Assembly (NCBI GenBank): GCA_033439765.1
Contig: JAULSN010000002.1
Span: 4,712,001-4,776,000, forward strand
Length of the DNA: 64,000 nt
Source of the DNA: Lasiosphaeria ovina
Lineage: Eukaryota; Ascomycota; Sordariomycetes; Sordariales; Lasiosphaeriaceae
Direction: 5' to 3'
Below the pieces are notes generated by a model. It searched no databases, was not told the origin of the DNA, and saw nothing but the letters and a program-made list of their open reading frames with translations. A program made the translations under genes and the position numbers. Every line of letters begins with the position of its first letter. Positions within the stretch are counted from its first letter, which is position 1. Shown in pieces: positions 9,405-19,400 of the stretch.

Positions 9405-11575
9405 ATGTGGAACGACGAAGACAACAACCCGTACGGCGAGAGCTTTGAGCGCCGCGACTCTTTCACCTCGTCAGCCAACCCCTCGTCACCCGTCACACGC
9501 GACTGTGAGTCCCAGTTGCTCTTCTCTGCTATTAGGCGCATTCTGCTGCCAAGAGCATGGATCTCGATGATCTGCATGATATCCCCTTGGGGCCTCCCGA
9601 GAACCATGATGCTGACGACGACTGGCTGATGTTAGATCCTCGCTATGACGCCCCCCAAACACCATCTACGGCGAGTGACGATGTGCCCCCACAACCCGGT
9701 CTTGCCCGGGAATCTAGCGACGCCGATACAGACGAAGAGACCGACGCTCATACCCATGCCGAGCTTATACCTCGGCGCAAGCCAGGGGGGTACGACAGCC
9801 GCGTCGAGCAGATGCTCTACGAGAACCCCGAGCTGCCCATTCTGATCATAGATGCTGGGAAGAGCTCAGAGAGTGGCGGTAGATATATAGTCTACACCAT
9901 CAAGACGGGCGTACGTCTTCGAACCCCCCCCCCCCCCAACAACAACCCAGTCACCATCCACTAAAGCGTGTTTATAGGAGCTCGTTGTGCGCAGGCGGTA
10001 CTCGGAGTTCTCCTCCCTGCGCGAGGCTCTCACTCGGTTACATCCCACTCTTATCATTCCGCCCATACCAGAAAAGCACACTATGGCCGACTATGCTGCC
10101 AACCCCACCAACGCGAAGCAGGATCAACAAATAATCGACTTGCGGAAGCGCATGCTAGCCGTCTTCCTCAACCGCTGTCGCCGCATGGAGCAAGTTCGGA
10201 CAGATGGGGTTTGGTGGAGGTTCCTCGACCCGAACTCAAGCTGGGTATGTCCGGTCCTTCATTTTTTTTTCTTTTCTTCTTGCTAATGCTGCCTAGAACG
10301 AAGTCATTCACTCGCACCCGGTGGCCTCCATACCCAAGTCGATCATGAAGGCGCCCCCGCTAGATCCAGCGAACCCAACTCCCGGCCACGGCTACCTTCC
10401 CGTACCTGCTGGTTCGGCCAGGTTGAAGACAACGCCCAGCGCCGCCCCGGCTGTAGACGGCTCAGCAGCTGGGGCACAGGTTTTTGCCCGATTTCCACCT
10501 GATTCTAACACACTCAGCGAGCAGGAACTTGACCCGTATTTTACCGCATTCGAGGCCTCTATCAAAGATCTCGAAACCCTTCTTGTGGGCCCGATAGAGA
10601 AAGTCAACCGCCGCACCTTAAACCATCTGTCTTCTCTAGCTTCGGACCTCTCGGAGCTGGGCGCTCGGTACAATGCGTTTGCACTGTCCGAGCCTGCCCC
10701 TTCGCTTGCACCGGCGATCGAGAGAATCGGGCAGGCAGCCGATTCGTCTTACATTGCTACAGAGGAGCTATCCACCTCTTTGGGCGCTAGCTTTGCTGAG
10801 CCGATGCGGGAGAACGCGCAGTTTGCCGGTGTTGTCCGGAACGTGCTGCGGTACAGGGTCCTAAAGCGAGTGCAGCAGGATATGATAACGGACGAACTCA
10901 ACAAGAAAAGAACACTCCTTGACCAGCTGGAGCGCAGCGAAGCCGAGGCCAGAAGGATCGATCAGTACCTCAGCAGCAGCCAGCAGATTGCCCCACCAAG
11001 GCGATCAACAAGTACGAGAGAGTCGCCGAACCAGCACCGCAGGGACGGGTCCGGCGAGGACACGGCTTCCATAGACTCGGACTTTCCTCCAACACATGGA
11101 GACTTTTCATCGGCGCCGTCTGCTAAGATCGGGGCGCCGGAGAGATCGGGCGGAAGCCCTGGCCATAAGAAGGCGGCAAGCGGCAACTCGATCACTAACA
11201 AGATCTTTGGCCCTATCCGCCACGCAGTCCAGGGTGTGGTTGATGTCGATCCCGAGCGAACCCGGAGAGACATGATCGGAAAGACGCGCGAGTCAATAGT
11301 GCAGCTTGAGCAAGCACAAGTGGCTTCCGCTCAAGATGTGAAGGACGCAAGCGCAAGCGTCCTCCGAGACTTGAAGAGGTTCCAGCGGGAAAAGGAGGAT
11401 GATCTTAAGCGATACATGGCAAGTTTGCCTGCGGTGTATGTGGGATCTGCGGTTCCGGTTCCTTGCTGACTCTTTGCAGCTTGCCTACGCCAAGAGCCAG
11501 ATCGAATGGGCAAGGAAGAATAAGGAAACATGGGAGGAAGCGAGGGCCGAAGTCGACAAGATTGATGAATCGTAG
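9405..11575 (+). CDS. SNX41: Sorting nexin Snx41/Atg20 (PX-BAR), retromer/autophagy traffic
   Basis: Five exons: 9405-9504, 9636-9910, 9978-10244, 10297-11418 and 11480-11575, giving 619 residues. The N-terminus MWNDEDNNPYG is typical of ascomycete Snx41. A PX domain (about residues 80-210) has the phosphoinositide-binding signature VRRRYSEFSSLREAL followed by the proline-rich PPIPEKH loop. The rest is a helical BAR-like region (DPYFTAFEASIKDLETLL onward) with a Ser-rich insert, ending in AKSQIEWARKNKETWEEA. The family binds PI3P on endosomes, recycles cargo, and as Atg20/Snx41 assists selective autophagy. The second intron contains a 14-C run (9924-9937). The last intron fits only with a GC donor (GCAAGT at 11419), since the GT alternative leaves 46 nt. 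The first intron acceptor (GTTAG at 9635) was chosen because it is the only nearby one that keeps frame. Confidence 0.9.
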
Positions 11576-12421
11576 ACGAGAATTCCAACAATGCCAGTGG
11601 CATTGGTTATGAAATGTGGGGAGGGGGAGGCGGCGTATTGCTTATTATGGCGGCTTCCGATTCCATGCCTGGGTTGCCCGGCAATAGAATTGTACTGCAT
11701 GTGTGGGACACTGCTGAATACGGATAGAGGAAGCAAGATAAATTGTGTCCTCGCACGAGTGAGTGACACTGGCTATGGGTGGGGTGGTAGGCCTTTCCGA
11801 AAAGCTATTGTGATGGCTGAAATCCATGCCTGATATTGAAGTTTCCGTCACTAGGATAGATAGATAATTTAATATTAGCGCATCGATTAATCCAATAATT
11901 TATCTTTTTGCTGCGGTGAACGAACGTGGATAGAATGCTTATTTATTGAGTAAGGCTACCTATTTAAATACAGGTTAGGACTTAACCAAAGGTTGGAAGT
12001 CTGGAGTATAAAATCCGTGGTGATGCGACAGCCAATAGGCCGTGCGAAGTCGAAAGTTTGCATTTCAAAGTTCGCACTGTATTGGTTCGAGATCTCCAAC
12101 TTCCAGCATCCATTGCTTGATCCCTGTTCCTTGTCCCAGTCTCCGCGGTTCAACACCACACACCCACATGGTTAATAAACACTGAATGCGCTCGCGCAAA
12201 CAGTTCACGGCACGGGTTCGGGTCGCTCAGAATCTCCCTCCAAACGTCGCGCGCATACTTTTATCGGCCTCAAGACCCCGAATAGGCGACTCGCCGATAT
12301 TTCCTATGCTCGCGCCAACACCGAAGCTGCTCTAAGGGCACCGCATGCACTGCAAGCACCGTCATTCGCAAAAGAAGAAGACACCCATCTCGAACCACTA
12401 GCGACGAGACACGACCAAACA
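11576..12421. other. Intergenic region SNX41-CEG1
   Basis: This 0.85-kb stretch holds the SNX41 3' UTR and the CEG1 promoter. It is AT-rich around 11860-12000. No gene, RNA or repeat is supported. Confidence 0.5.
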
Positions 12422-13664
12422 ATGAATGAAAATTCTCAGCCCATCCGGGACATTGCCCAGCCCGGCATCAAGGCCGAGCAGCCCTTGCTCAGGATCCTGC
12501 GAGACGAAATTGCGAAGCTTCTGAACAGATCCTCGACCGGCTTTCCTGGCGCACAACCCGTCAGTTTCTCGCGACGGCATTTAGACGAGCTGCGGAAAGA
12601 GGAGTAAGCAAACTTGTGACGCCGTCCTTCCTCTCGTCCATGTGTCGCACTTGCAGTCGTTGACTTGTCTCTCTCTCTCTCGCATCTGTAGCTATTATGT
12701 GTGCGAGAAGTCGGACGGCATTCGCTACCTTCTCTACCTCACCAACGACGAGAATGGCAACGCCGCGCATTACCTGATTGACCGCAAGAATGACTTTTGG
12801 TGGATCCACCAAAGAAACTTGCACTTCCCGCTGCAGAACAAAAACGTAGCCGCCCACACTGGCACGCTCATCGATGGCGAGCTGGTGCTGGATACCATGC
12901 CCGACGGCCGCATACAACCCAAGTTTCTCGTCTTCGACCTGCTCGCGCTCGACGGTAAGGCCGACCTGCTCTCCAAGCCCCTGGACAAGCGACTGGGATA
13001 TTTCAAAGAGCACGTCATGAAGCCGTACAAGAAGCTCTTCCAGGAATTCCCGGACGAGCTGCAGTTCCAGGCATTCCAGGTGGAGATGAAGGAGATGCAG
13101 TTTTCGTACGGCATCGAGATGATGTTCCGCGAGGTGTTGCCGAGCCTCAAGCACCAGAACGACGGGCTCATCTTCACGTGCCGCACCAGCCCTTACCAGT
13201 TTGGCACAGACCAGCACATTGTCAAGTGGAAGCCGCCCCACGACAACACAGTCGACTTTCGCTTGCGCCTGGCCTTCCCGACCGTGACGCCCGATGATGA
13301 CCAGGCGCCCGACGGGCAGACAGAGCCCTTCATCGACTACGATAGCGTACCTGATGCCCGCCTCTTCGTCTTCCATGGTAGCGGCGGTGATGGCGGCATA
13401 TACCGAGAGTTTTCGGATCCCCTCTACCTGACCGAGGCCGAGTGGGAGGAGCTGAAGGCGCTCGGCGACCCCCTCCAAGATCGCGTCGTTGAGTGCGCGC
13501 TCGACGAAGAGAGGCGCTGGCGCCTCTACCGCTTCCGCGACGACAAGCACGAGGCCAACCACAGCACCACCGTCTTTAGCGTCCTCGACAGCATCCGCGA
13601 CGGCATCACCGAGAACGACCTTCTCGAGGCTGCCAGGGGGATCAAGGACAGCTGGAAGATGCGT

Positions 13665-13708
<44 letters not shown>

Positions 13709-13712
13709 GTAG
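12422..13712 (+). CDS. CEG1: mRNA capping enzyme alpha subunit (guanylyltransferase)
   Basis: Two exons (12422-12603, 12692-13712; 88-nt intron with GTAAGC donor) encode 400 residues, the usual length for fungal Ceg1. The enzyme transfers GMP from GTP to the 5' diphosphate end of nascent mRNA in the nucleus, working with the RNA triphosphatase Cet1 on RNA polymerase II. Visible nucleotidyltransferase motifs in order are motif I CEKSDGIRY with the lysine nucleophile at about residue 67, motif III GTLIDGELVLD, motif IV NDGLIFTCR and motif V IVKWKPP. The C-terminal OB-fold follows. The protein ends in an unusual run of 14 glutamines encoded by pure CAG, immediately before Arg-stop. The splice restores the conserved KEDYYVCEK block, which supports the intron. 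Confidence 0.95.
13665..13706 (+). repeat. (CAG)14 microsatellite in CEG1
   Basis: Fourteen uninterrupted CAG codons encode the C-terminal polyglutamine tail of the guanylyltransferase. Pure trinucleotide runs of this kind are prone to length change. Confidence 0.95.
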
Positions 13713-15051
13713 TCTTTGTTGTTTATAAAGGCAATATTTTCCCAGTTACGGAAACGGGGACTGTTCGATAAGAAATGTGTGGCTGTTTTTTCCTACTAGA
13801 GCGGCTCTGGATACCACAGTTCACCGAGGATAATTTACCGTCGACGGTCCTGCATTGAGGGGTGGTGTTTATTTGGCGTTTATTTGTGGTGCTTCTAATA
13901 CCCTAGCTATCTGCTGCGGGGGTTGGGTTCTGGCGCAAGGTGTCGGCGGCGTATCCGAGGGTCTAAAAAGGGGTACACCAATTACTTGAACATTTCATTG
14001 AGTTTAGCATCGTATCTTGCTTGTAGGGTTATCTAATTTCTTGGTAGTTGCGGCTGCACGGGGGCGGGGGGGCGAGGGGACACGGCTCTGTGATTGATGT
14101 ACTGAATGGACACTGAAGGAGAGAACGGAAGGCGTGCTCTGCTTGGCTAGATGGGTAAGATACCTCCTATATATCAACCCATTCATTCCTTTTTAAAGGA
14201 ATCAGAGGGAAGGAAGGAACGTTTCAACGGCCGGCAATCCAACATTCCTGCACACGGGTTTCATCGCCGCAGATACTTCAACAAAAACATCAATAACAGC
14301 ATACTTTCCCATTGTGGTGACGGTTCTCGTTTGCAGTTCCCAGTTGTCCAGTTGCCCGGGTTTGTATTTCTTCTAGAACTAGAGACAAGGAAAAAAGACT
14401 CAGTGGGGGGACCAAGACAGAGGAAGAAGAAATAACACAGCACGTCCTCAAAAAGGGGTAAAAGGACAACAAAGGAGAAAATTTGGGGCAAAAGACGTAT
14501 TGTCATTCATTGACATACGCCAGGCTTGGTACCCTTGACTCTCATGCTGGTTTCCTTTACTGGTCCTATTCTAACCCCTTTTTCCCGTTCCCCCTTTTTA
14601 TCCCCCTTGAGAAGAAGAGACTAATTCTCGCCCAGAACCGAAGAATACCAAAGGGATAGTAGTAACTAAGCAGGTAGGATGAAATGGGAAATACTGCAAC
14701 AGAGAGGTATGTGGAAAAACAAACCCAAACCCAGCCAACAACACCTTTCCCCTTTTCCCCAGCGCCAAATGCCGCTACTGTGCCGTCCATGTCTCGCTGT
14801 CAATGTCCTTGATAGAACTACCCAGCTTTTCTTTTTCGACTCCTCTCCCCTTTTCCCAAGCACGTGATGTGATGTGGTATTATCCATTCCCTGTATCCTC
14901 CAGAAACGAAAAAAAAAAAAACACAAATTACATCGGGGGGGAGGGCCGATATCTTGGTTTATTAGAAGAGGATGCCGAAAAGAACGGGAAAGAAAACGAA
15001 AGCTGACAGCGAGTGTTCATAGGCATAGGCATGTTTGTCCTCCTCTCAAAG
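13713..15051. other. Intergenic region between convergent genes
   Basis: These 1.3 kb lie between the 3' ends of CEG1 (plus) and the mucin-like gene (minus). The stretch contains A-rich and pyrimidine-rich tracts, including a 13-A run near 14910. No gene is supported. Confidence 0.5.
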
Positions 15052-16371
15052 TCAGAGCGCGATCGCAGCGACCGCGCACAGCATGACGACGCAGTACCAC
15101 GCCGACGTGCCGCGCGCCGACGTCTTGGTGCCGCCCTTGGTGGTCTTGATGGCCTTGATGGCCGCCGGCACGGCCGCGTTGGCCCCCGCGCCCGCCGTCG
15201 CGATGCTCGTCAGCGGCGCCGGCGCAGGCACCGTGTACGTGCCGTTGCTCGGCGAGGGAGGCAGCGCGACGCCGCCTGTGCCGCCCGAGGGCGAGCTGCT
15301 GCCGGTGGTGCTGCCCAGCGGCGTGATGCTCAGCGGCGTGATGCTCAGCGGCGTGGGGACTACTGCTCCCGAGTCGGCGGTCGTGGTGGCAGTCGTGGAG
15401 TCGATGCCAACGCTTCCCTCGACGGCAGCGGTCGCGGCGGCGGTCGAGGTCGCGGCGGCGAACTGCGTGCGCGTGCTGGTCGCGTCGCTGATGGTCGTGG
15501 TCGTCAGCACCGTCGAGAACGACGACGGGGAGACGGCTGCGGGGCCGGTAGCGGTGGTTGTGGTGGCGGGGCCGGGGCCGGGGCCGGGGATCGAAGACGA
15601 GACTGCCGAGTCCGCCGCAGCAGGCATCGTCGTCGAGCCGGAGCTAACCGTCAAGACCACGGTCACGGTACTGGCCGCCGCGCAGGTGCCGTCGCTGCTG
15701 GGCGCCTGGGGAGCGGGCGGTGGCGTGGAGGTGGGCGCGCTGCCGCTGCTGCCGCTGCCGCTGCCGCTGCCGCTGGCGGCGTCGTTGGCGCTGGTGCTGT
15801 AGACAGACGTCGTGCGGGTCTCGGTAGAGGTTGCCGTCGACGTGGTGGTGGCGCTGGAGACGTCGCTGGCGGGCGAGGACGGGGGAGGAGGCATGGTGGT
15901 CTCGGTTCCGGTGGAGCAGTCGGTGGTGGTGGCGTCGTTGACATCGCGAACGTTCATCATGGCTGGAGCGCCGCCGATGGCCTTGACTCCGTAGTCGCGA
16001 GCACCGTAGCCGTAGACGTGGTTGTTGTTCGGGACTACCTGTTGGGCCAGGACTCCGAGTTTGTTGTGAACTAGTAGGTCATCACATTGCGGTTTAGCTC
16101 TGGAGAACGGGGGAGAGGAGGAGGCAGCGGCGAGAGAGGGTGGTGGTGGTGGTGGTGGTGTGGTGGCGGCGGTGGCTTTCATACTCTGAACAGTGTCAAT
16201 GGCGACGGAGCCGACGGTCACAAAGGCCAGGATCATCATAATGGCGTTGACGATGACGATGACGAAAACACCACCGAGGACGGGCATCTTGCCGTTCGCC
16301 GACTTGCCCTTGCGGGCAGCATGCGGGGCATGGACGCCCTCGCCCGCGGCTTTCTCGTTTCCGGACTCCAT
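15052..16371 (-). CDS. Mucin-like Ser/Thr-rich surface protein with N-terminal membrane span
   Basis: A single-exon frame; the ATG at 16371 was chosen because the open frame upstream contains no better ATG. It encodes 439 residues. After a basic, charged N-terminus (KAAGEG...RKGKSANGK) comes one membrane span at residues about 31-54 (VLGGVFVIVIVNAIMMILAF), then a polyproline run. Most of the rest is low-complexity Ser/Thr/Ala/Pro, densely suited to O-mannosylation. The C-terminus ends in a short hydrophobic stretch (WYCVVMLCAVAAIAL) preceded by small residues, resembling a GPI-attachment signal. No enzyme motif or named family is recognised. It is most likely a cell-surface mucin-like or sensor-like protein. 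The GC-rich, repetitive coding strand creates long meaningless antisense frames on the plus strand. Confidence 0.65.
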   Translation of the reverse strand: MESGNEKAAGEGVHAPHAARKGKSANGKMPVLGGVFVIVIVNAIMMILAFVTVGSVAIDTVQSMKATAATTPPPPPPPSLAAASSSPPFSRAKPQCDDLLVHNKLGVLAQQVVPNNNHVYGYGARDYGVKAIGGAPAMMNVRDVNDATTTDCSTGTETTMPPPPSSPASDVSSATTTSTATSTETRTTSVYSTSANDAASGSGSGSGSSGSAPTSTPPPAPQAPSSDGTCAAASTVTVVLTVSSGSTTMPAAADSAVSSSIPGPGPGPATTTTATGPAAVSPSSFSTVLTTTTISDATSTRTQFAAATSTAAATAAVEGSVGIDSTTATTTADSGAVVPTPLSITPLSITPLGSTTGSSSPSGGTGGVALPPSPSNGTYTVPAPAPLTSIATAGAGANAAVPAAIKAIKTTKGGTKTSARGTSAWYCVVMLCAVAAIAL

Positions 16372-17174
16372 TTCGGGGTCTTGACAAGAGCTGTGAGGGA
16401 CTATGGCGGGTGCGGTTAACAGGCTTGGTTCTTTTGGTGAGGAGGGCGCTGTGCTGAGGCTATTGACGCTGGACAGGCGGAGGTGGAGGGTGAAGAAGGT
16501 GCGAGATTTGGGGGTGAGGGGGGACCAGTCGGGTAGAAAGGACAATAGCAGAGCACAGGGTGATAAATCACCAACCAGCTTCAACAGGCGGTCAAACTGC
16601 CTAGATCAGGCGTGGTATTGTGAGGGCGAGGTGAGAAACCAGACGCGTGAAATGGAGATTTGGGGGGGATCTGGAGGTAATAACGGCAGGCGAGAGATGT
16701 TGGAAATTTGGGGACGAGGTTTTGAGCTTGGCCGGGCCAGCAAGCAATGCAGGGCAGGGCAGGGCACGACAGAGAGCAGAAATACTTACCAAGTGTGGTC
16801 TGTCGAGGTGATACCGAGGTAGTGTGCTGTAGTGAGCTGACGGGAAGGCCTTAAGTAGGTGGTGGGTGGTAAATGAGTGACGAGGTTCGGAAAAACGAAT
16901 GTGGTTGTGGGCAGAGGAAGAAGAGCTTTAGTGCGAGGGAGGGAAGGGCAAGGACGCGAGGACGAAGGCACTTTATGCCCGCCACATGGGCCCAGATATT
17001 GTGCACCAGGTACGTACTACGCAACAATGGGGAAATTAATCGGTGCCTGGGCGCCTGACGACTGGGTTGACCGACCTGGGATGAAATCTGACTCTGGATG
17101 GAATCTGGTATCTGGGCGAGTCTGGCCTCTGGAATTTTGGTTGGGACTGGGAGACGAAAGGCCTGCGAGCACCA

Positions 17175-17196
17175 TGACGTGACGTGACGTGACGTG
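17175..17196 (+). promoter_or_regulatory. Tandem CRE-like TGACGTG cluster
   Basis: Four overlapping TGACGTG units are spaced at 5 bp about 0.8 kb upstream of the mucin-like gene start. TGACGT is the core of bZIP/ATF (CRE) sites. Function is inferred from the motif alone. Confidence 0.3.
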
Positions 17197-18837
17197 TACG
17201 CGGCAGTACATATCATACGAATCTGCCAGGTCCAGCCGAGTCCCTTCTCCCTCGTGGTAGTTCCTCTGGGGGGGGGGGTAACTGCAGCGTCAACTGGCAC
17301 ACCCGTCCGTTAATACAACTGTTGGTCACACGGACGGGCAGCCAAGTAACTAGATAGCCATCTCAAACAGGAAGCAAACAACCAAGCTCGTTTTGGAATG
17401 GGGAAGGGGTTGCTAGCATATGGCCGCAGAAGGTCCAAGAAGGACGGGTAGCTCATGGTCGCCAGGAGCAACGCCCCTTTACCACGCTCAGGGTATTCGT
17501 ACCGTGGTTTGTCGGTGTGCCGACCACAACCCACGCCTGTTGATCTATTTCCTGGCGCCTCCTATATTCTAGAGTGCCCGTCTAGTTACCGTATATATCT
17601 TCTTGGCCTAAACGACGTTTTCACGAGTTCTGGGGCAGCAGTAGAATAACGAGGTCTCGGGAAAGAAACCATAGCTACGGACGCATGGGTCGACCTGCAC
17701 CAATGAGAGGAATATTGCTATCACGTCGCCACATTGCCTATAGCCAAATGCCAAAGCGGGATGGGTCTGTAATTCGCTTAATTTACGTACTTGTCTGGTT
17801 TGCCTGCTGCCTCCTTTATCATCAGATCAGCCCTTGGGCCTGGAACGGTGTTTATAAAAGCTTCAAGCCAACCAAATCATCCCCAGGCTATAAAAACCCC
17901 CAAAGAAACTTCTTCATAGTATCAGCAAGGCGCCCAGGCTCCGGCTACTAAAAGTTGTCGTGGCTTTCTTCCTACAAACTAAGGTAGATACCTAGGTAGG
18001 CGGGGCCTTGGTTTGCAATCCAAGCCGCGAATGGTTGTTGGCGAGATGTTTTCCAAGATAGGTAGGCCATGAAAGGGGTCCTAGTGATGCATACATAGTA
18101 AGGGCTTCCCCCAACGGATTTTTTTTTATAATTCTCACCTCTCCTTGTTCGGATACCATACCGGTACCGCCCAACAGACATTCAGGGATTGGTCTGTAGA
18201 TACCCCATACTTGCACACACTCACTTTACCTTCCCCAGCACCTCCATTACTCCCAAGTGAAACAATTCCAGCTCTCTTTCCCCAAAATAAATCATAGCCA
18301 AAATCGGTAACCCAATCTGTCCAGACGACTGTGGCCAAACTTGACTGTGAGGTTATCTTGCAAGAGTTGACCCCGGTTGGGAACGATTGTGGCTGGTATT
18401 GACACACGGGCGGCAAACGACGTCGAACGGACGACGGGAACTCTTCCTGACGGAGCGAACCATTACATACCTACCTTAGTAGAATAGTATAGTATCCGAC
18501 ATCCAAGCCGCCGGTGGTCAGGTCGCTCAAGGCATTTCCACGCTGACACCATATCCCCAGAGCGCTGCGCTTTGGAGGTTTTACCAGCTGGGTCACCCAT
18601 GCCCCCCTAGAACTAAACTGCAAAGAGGAAAACCTTTTGTTAGTTACGGACATTCCCTTCGCAAGGCAGGTACGGCTGGTTTGTGGTGGTCGTCTGCTAA
18701 GTATAAGTGTTCAGTGTAATTGAGCTTTGGCCAATCAGAGGCCCCATTGCCGCCAGCCGAGACAGGAAATTTCAGCCACTCAGGGACCCCGGTCGGCCGC
18801 AGGAGATTTTAATTATCACGCGAAGCAGAAGCGCGTC

Positions 18838-18873
18838 CCCGTTCCCGTCCCCGTCCCCGTCCCCGTCCCCGTC
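18838..18873 (+). repeat. CCCCGT hexanucleotide tandem repeat
   Basis: About six near-perfect copies of CCCCGT (CCCGTC phase) lie 0.53-0.56 kb upstream of the PDS5 start codon. Confidence 0.85.
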
Positions 18874-19054
18874 CCTCCTCGAGCTGGCACATCCACATCC
18901 ACACAAATCCTCAATTGCATGTCCATTAGAGATACCCTTTTTTCCCGCAAATATATAACCAATGAGTCGCGCCCGCCTCGCCATATCACCGCGAGACGCC
19001 ACTCCGCAATTTCCATTGCCTTGACAGCTCCGGCCAGCCGTCAGGTCGTCGGCC

Positions 19055-19150
19055 GTTCCGAACCCACACTGCTGTAGCTGTAACAGCGACACGCCCGCCG
19101 CCGTTTCGAACCCACACTGCCGTAGCTGTAACGGCGACACGTCCGCCGCC
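19055..19150 (+). repeat. 48-bp direct duplication upstream of PDS5
   Basis: Two adjacent 48-bp copies (19055-19102 and 19103-19150) differ at only a few transition sites. They share GAACCCACACTG and GTAGCTGTAAC blocks and a CCGCCGCC end. A third copy seems to begin (GTTTC) and is then lost. They lie 250-350 bp upstream of the PDS5 ATG, probably in the promoter or leader. Confidence 0.85.
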
Positions 19151-19400
19151 GTTTCCTCCTGAGAACCACGCCAACTGTTGACGTTGCACGCGCCTCGTCC
19201 CGCCGCGCCCGTCTGTCCCCAGGGGGCCTCAAGGCCCTCCCCTCCCCCCGTTTCGGTGCGAGCTGTCGACTCCCGAGGCCAGGGCGGATCCGACCCCTCC
19301 ATTCGCGCCAGCCCCCTTGCTCGCCGCGCCATCAATCGCATCGTCGCCAGCCGCCCCGACCGACTCGCAAGACTCGTCAAACAAACCCACCACACGCGCC

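Larger units (their letters stand above)
16372..19400. other. 3-kb intergenic region with divergent promoters
   Basis: The stretch lies between the start of the mucin-like gene (minus) and PDS5 (plus). It contains a tandem TGACGTGACGTG tract (17175-17196), a 9-G run at 17270, a TACCTAGGTA palindrome near 17989, a CCCCGT hexamer array (18838-18873), a CCAAT box at 18731 and a 48-bp direct duplication (19055-19150). I find no convincing gene. Short frames between 17450 and 18650 lack motifs. Confidence 0.5.

Noticed and set aside
12561..13562. Stop-free 333-codon frame antisense to CEG1
   Set aside because: It is the mirror of a GC-rich conserved coding exon; the peptide is Leu/Val/Glu-rich without motifs, while the plus strand has all guanylyltransferase motifs.
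15013..16074. 353-codon Arg/Gly/Ala-rich frame on the plus strand
   Set aside because: Antisense to the mucin-like gene; composition is a direct product of its Ser/Thr/Ala codons. The minus strand has a membrane span, starts with ATG and ends in a hydrophobic tail.
18490..18620. tRNA-like A box (TGACCCAGCTGG) on the minus strand
   Set aside because: No acceptable B box (best is GGCTTGGATGTC) and no D-stem or acceptor pairing; at most a remnant of a tRNA-derived sequence. Also not a 5S rRNA by its internal control region.
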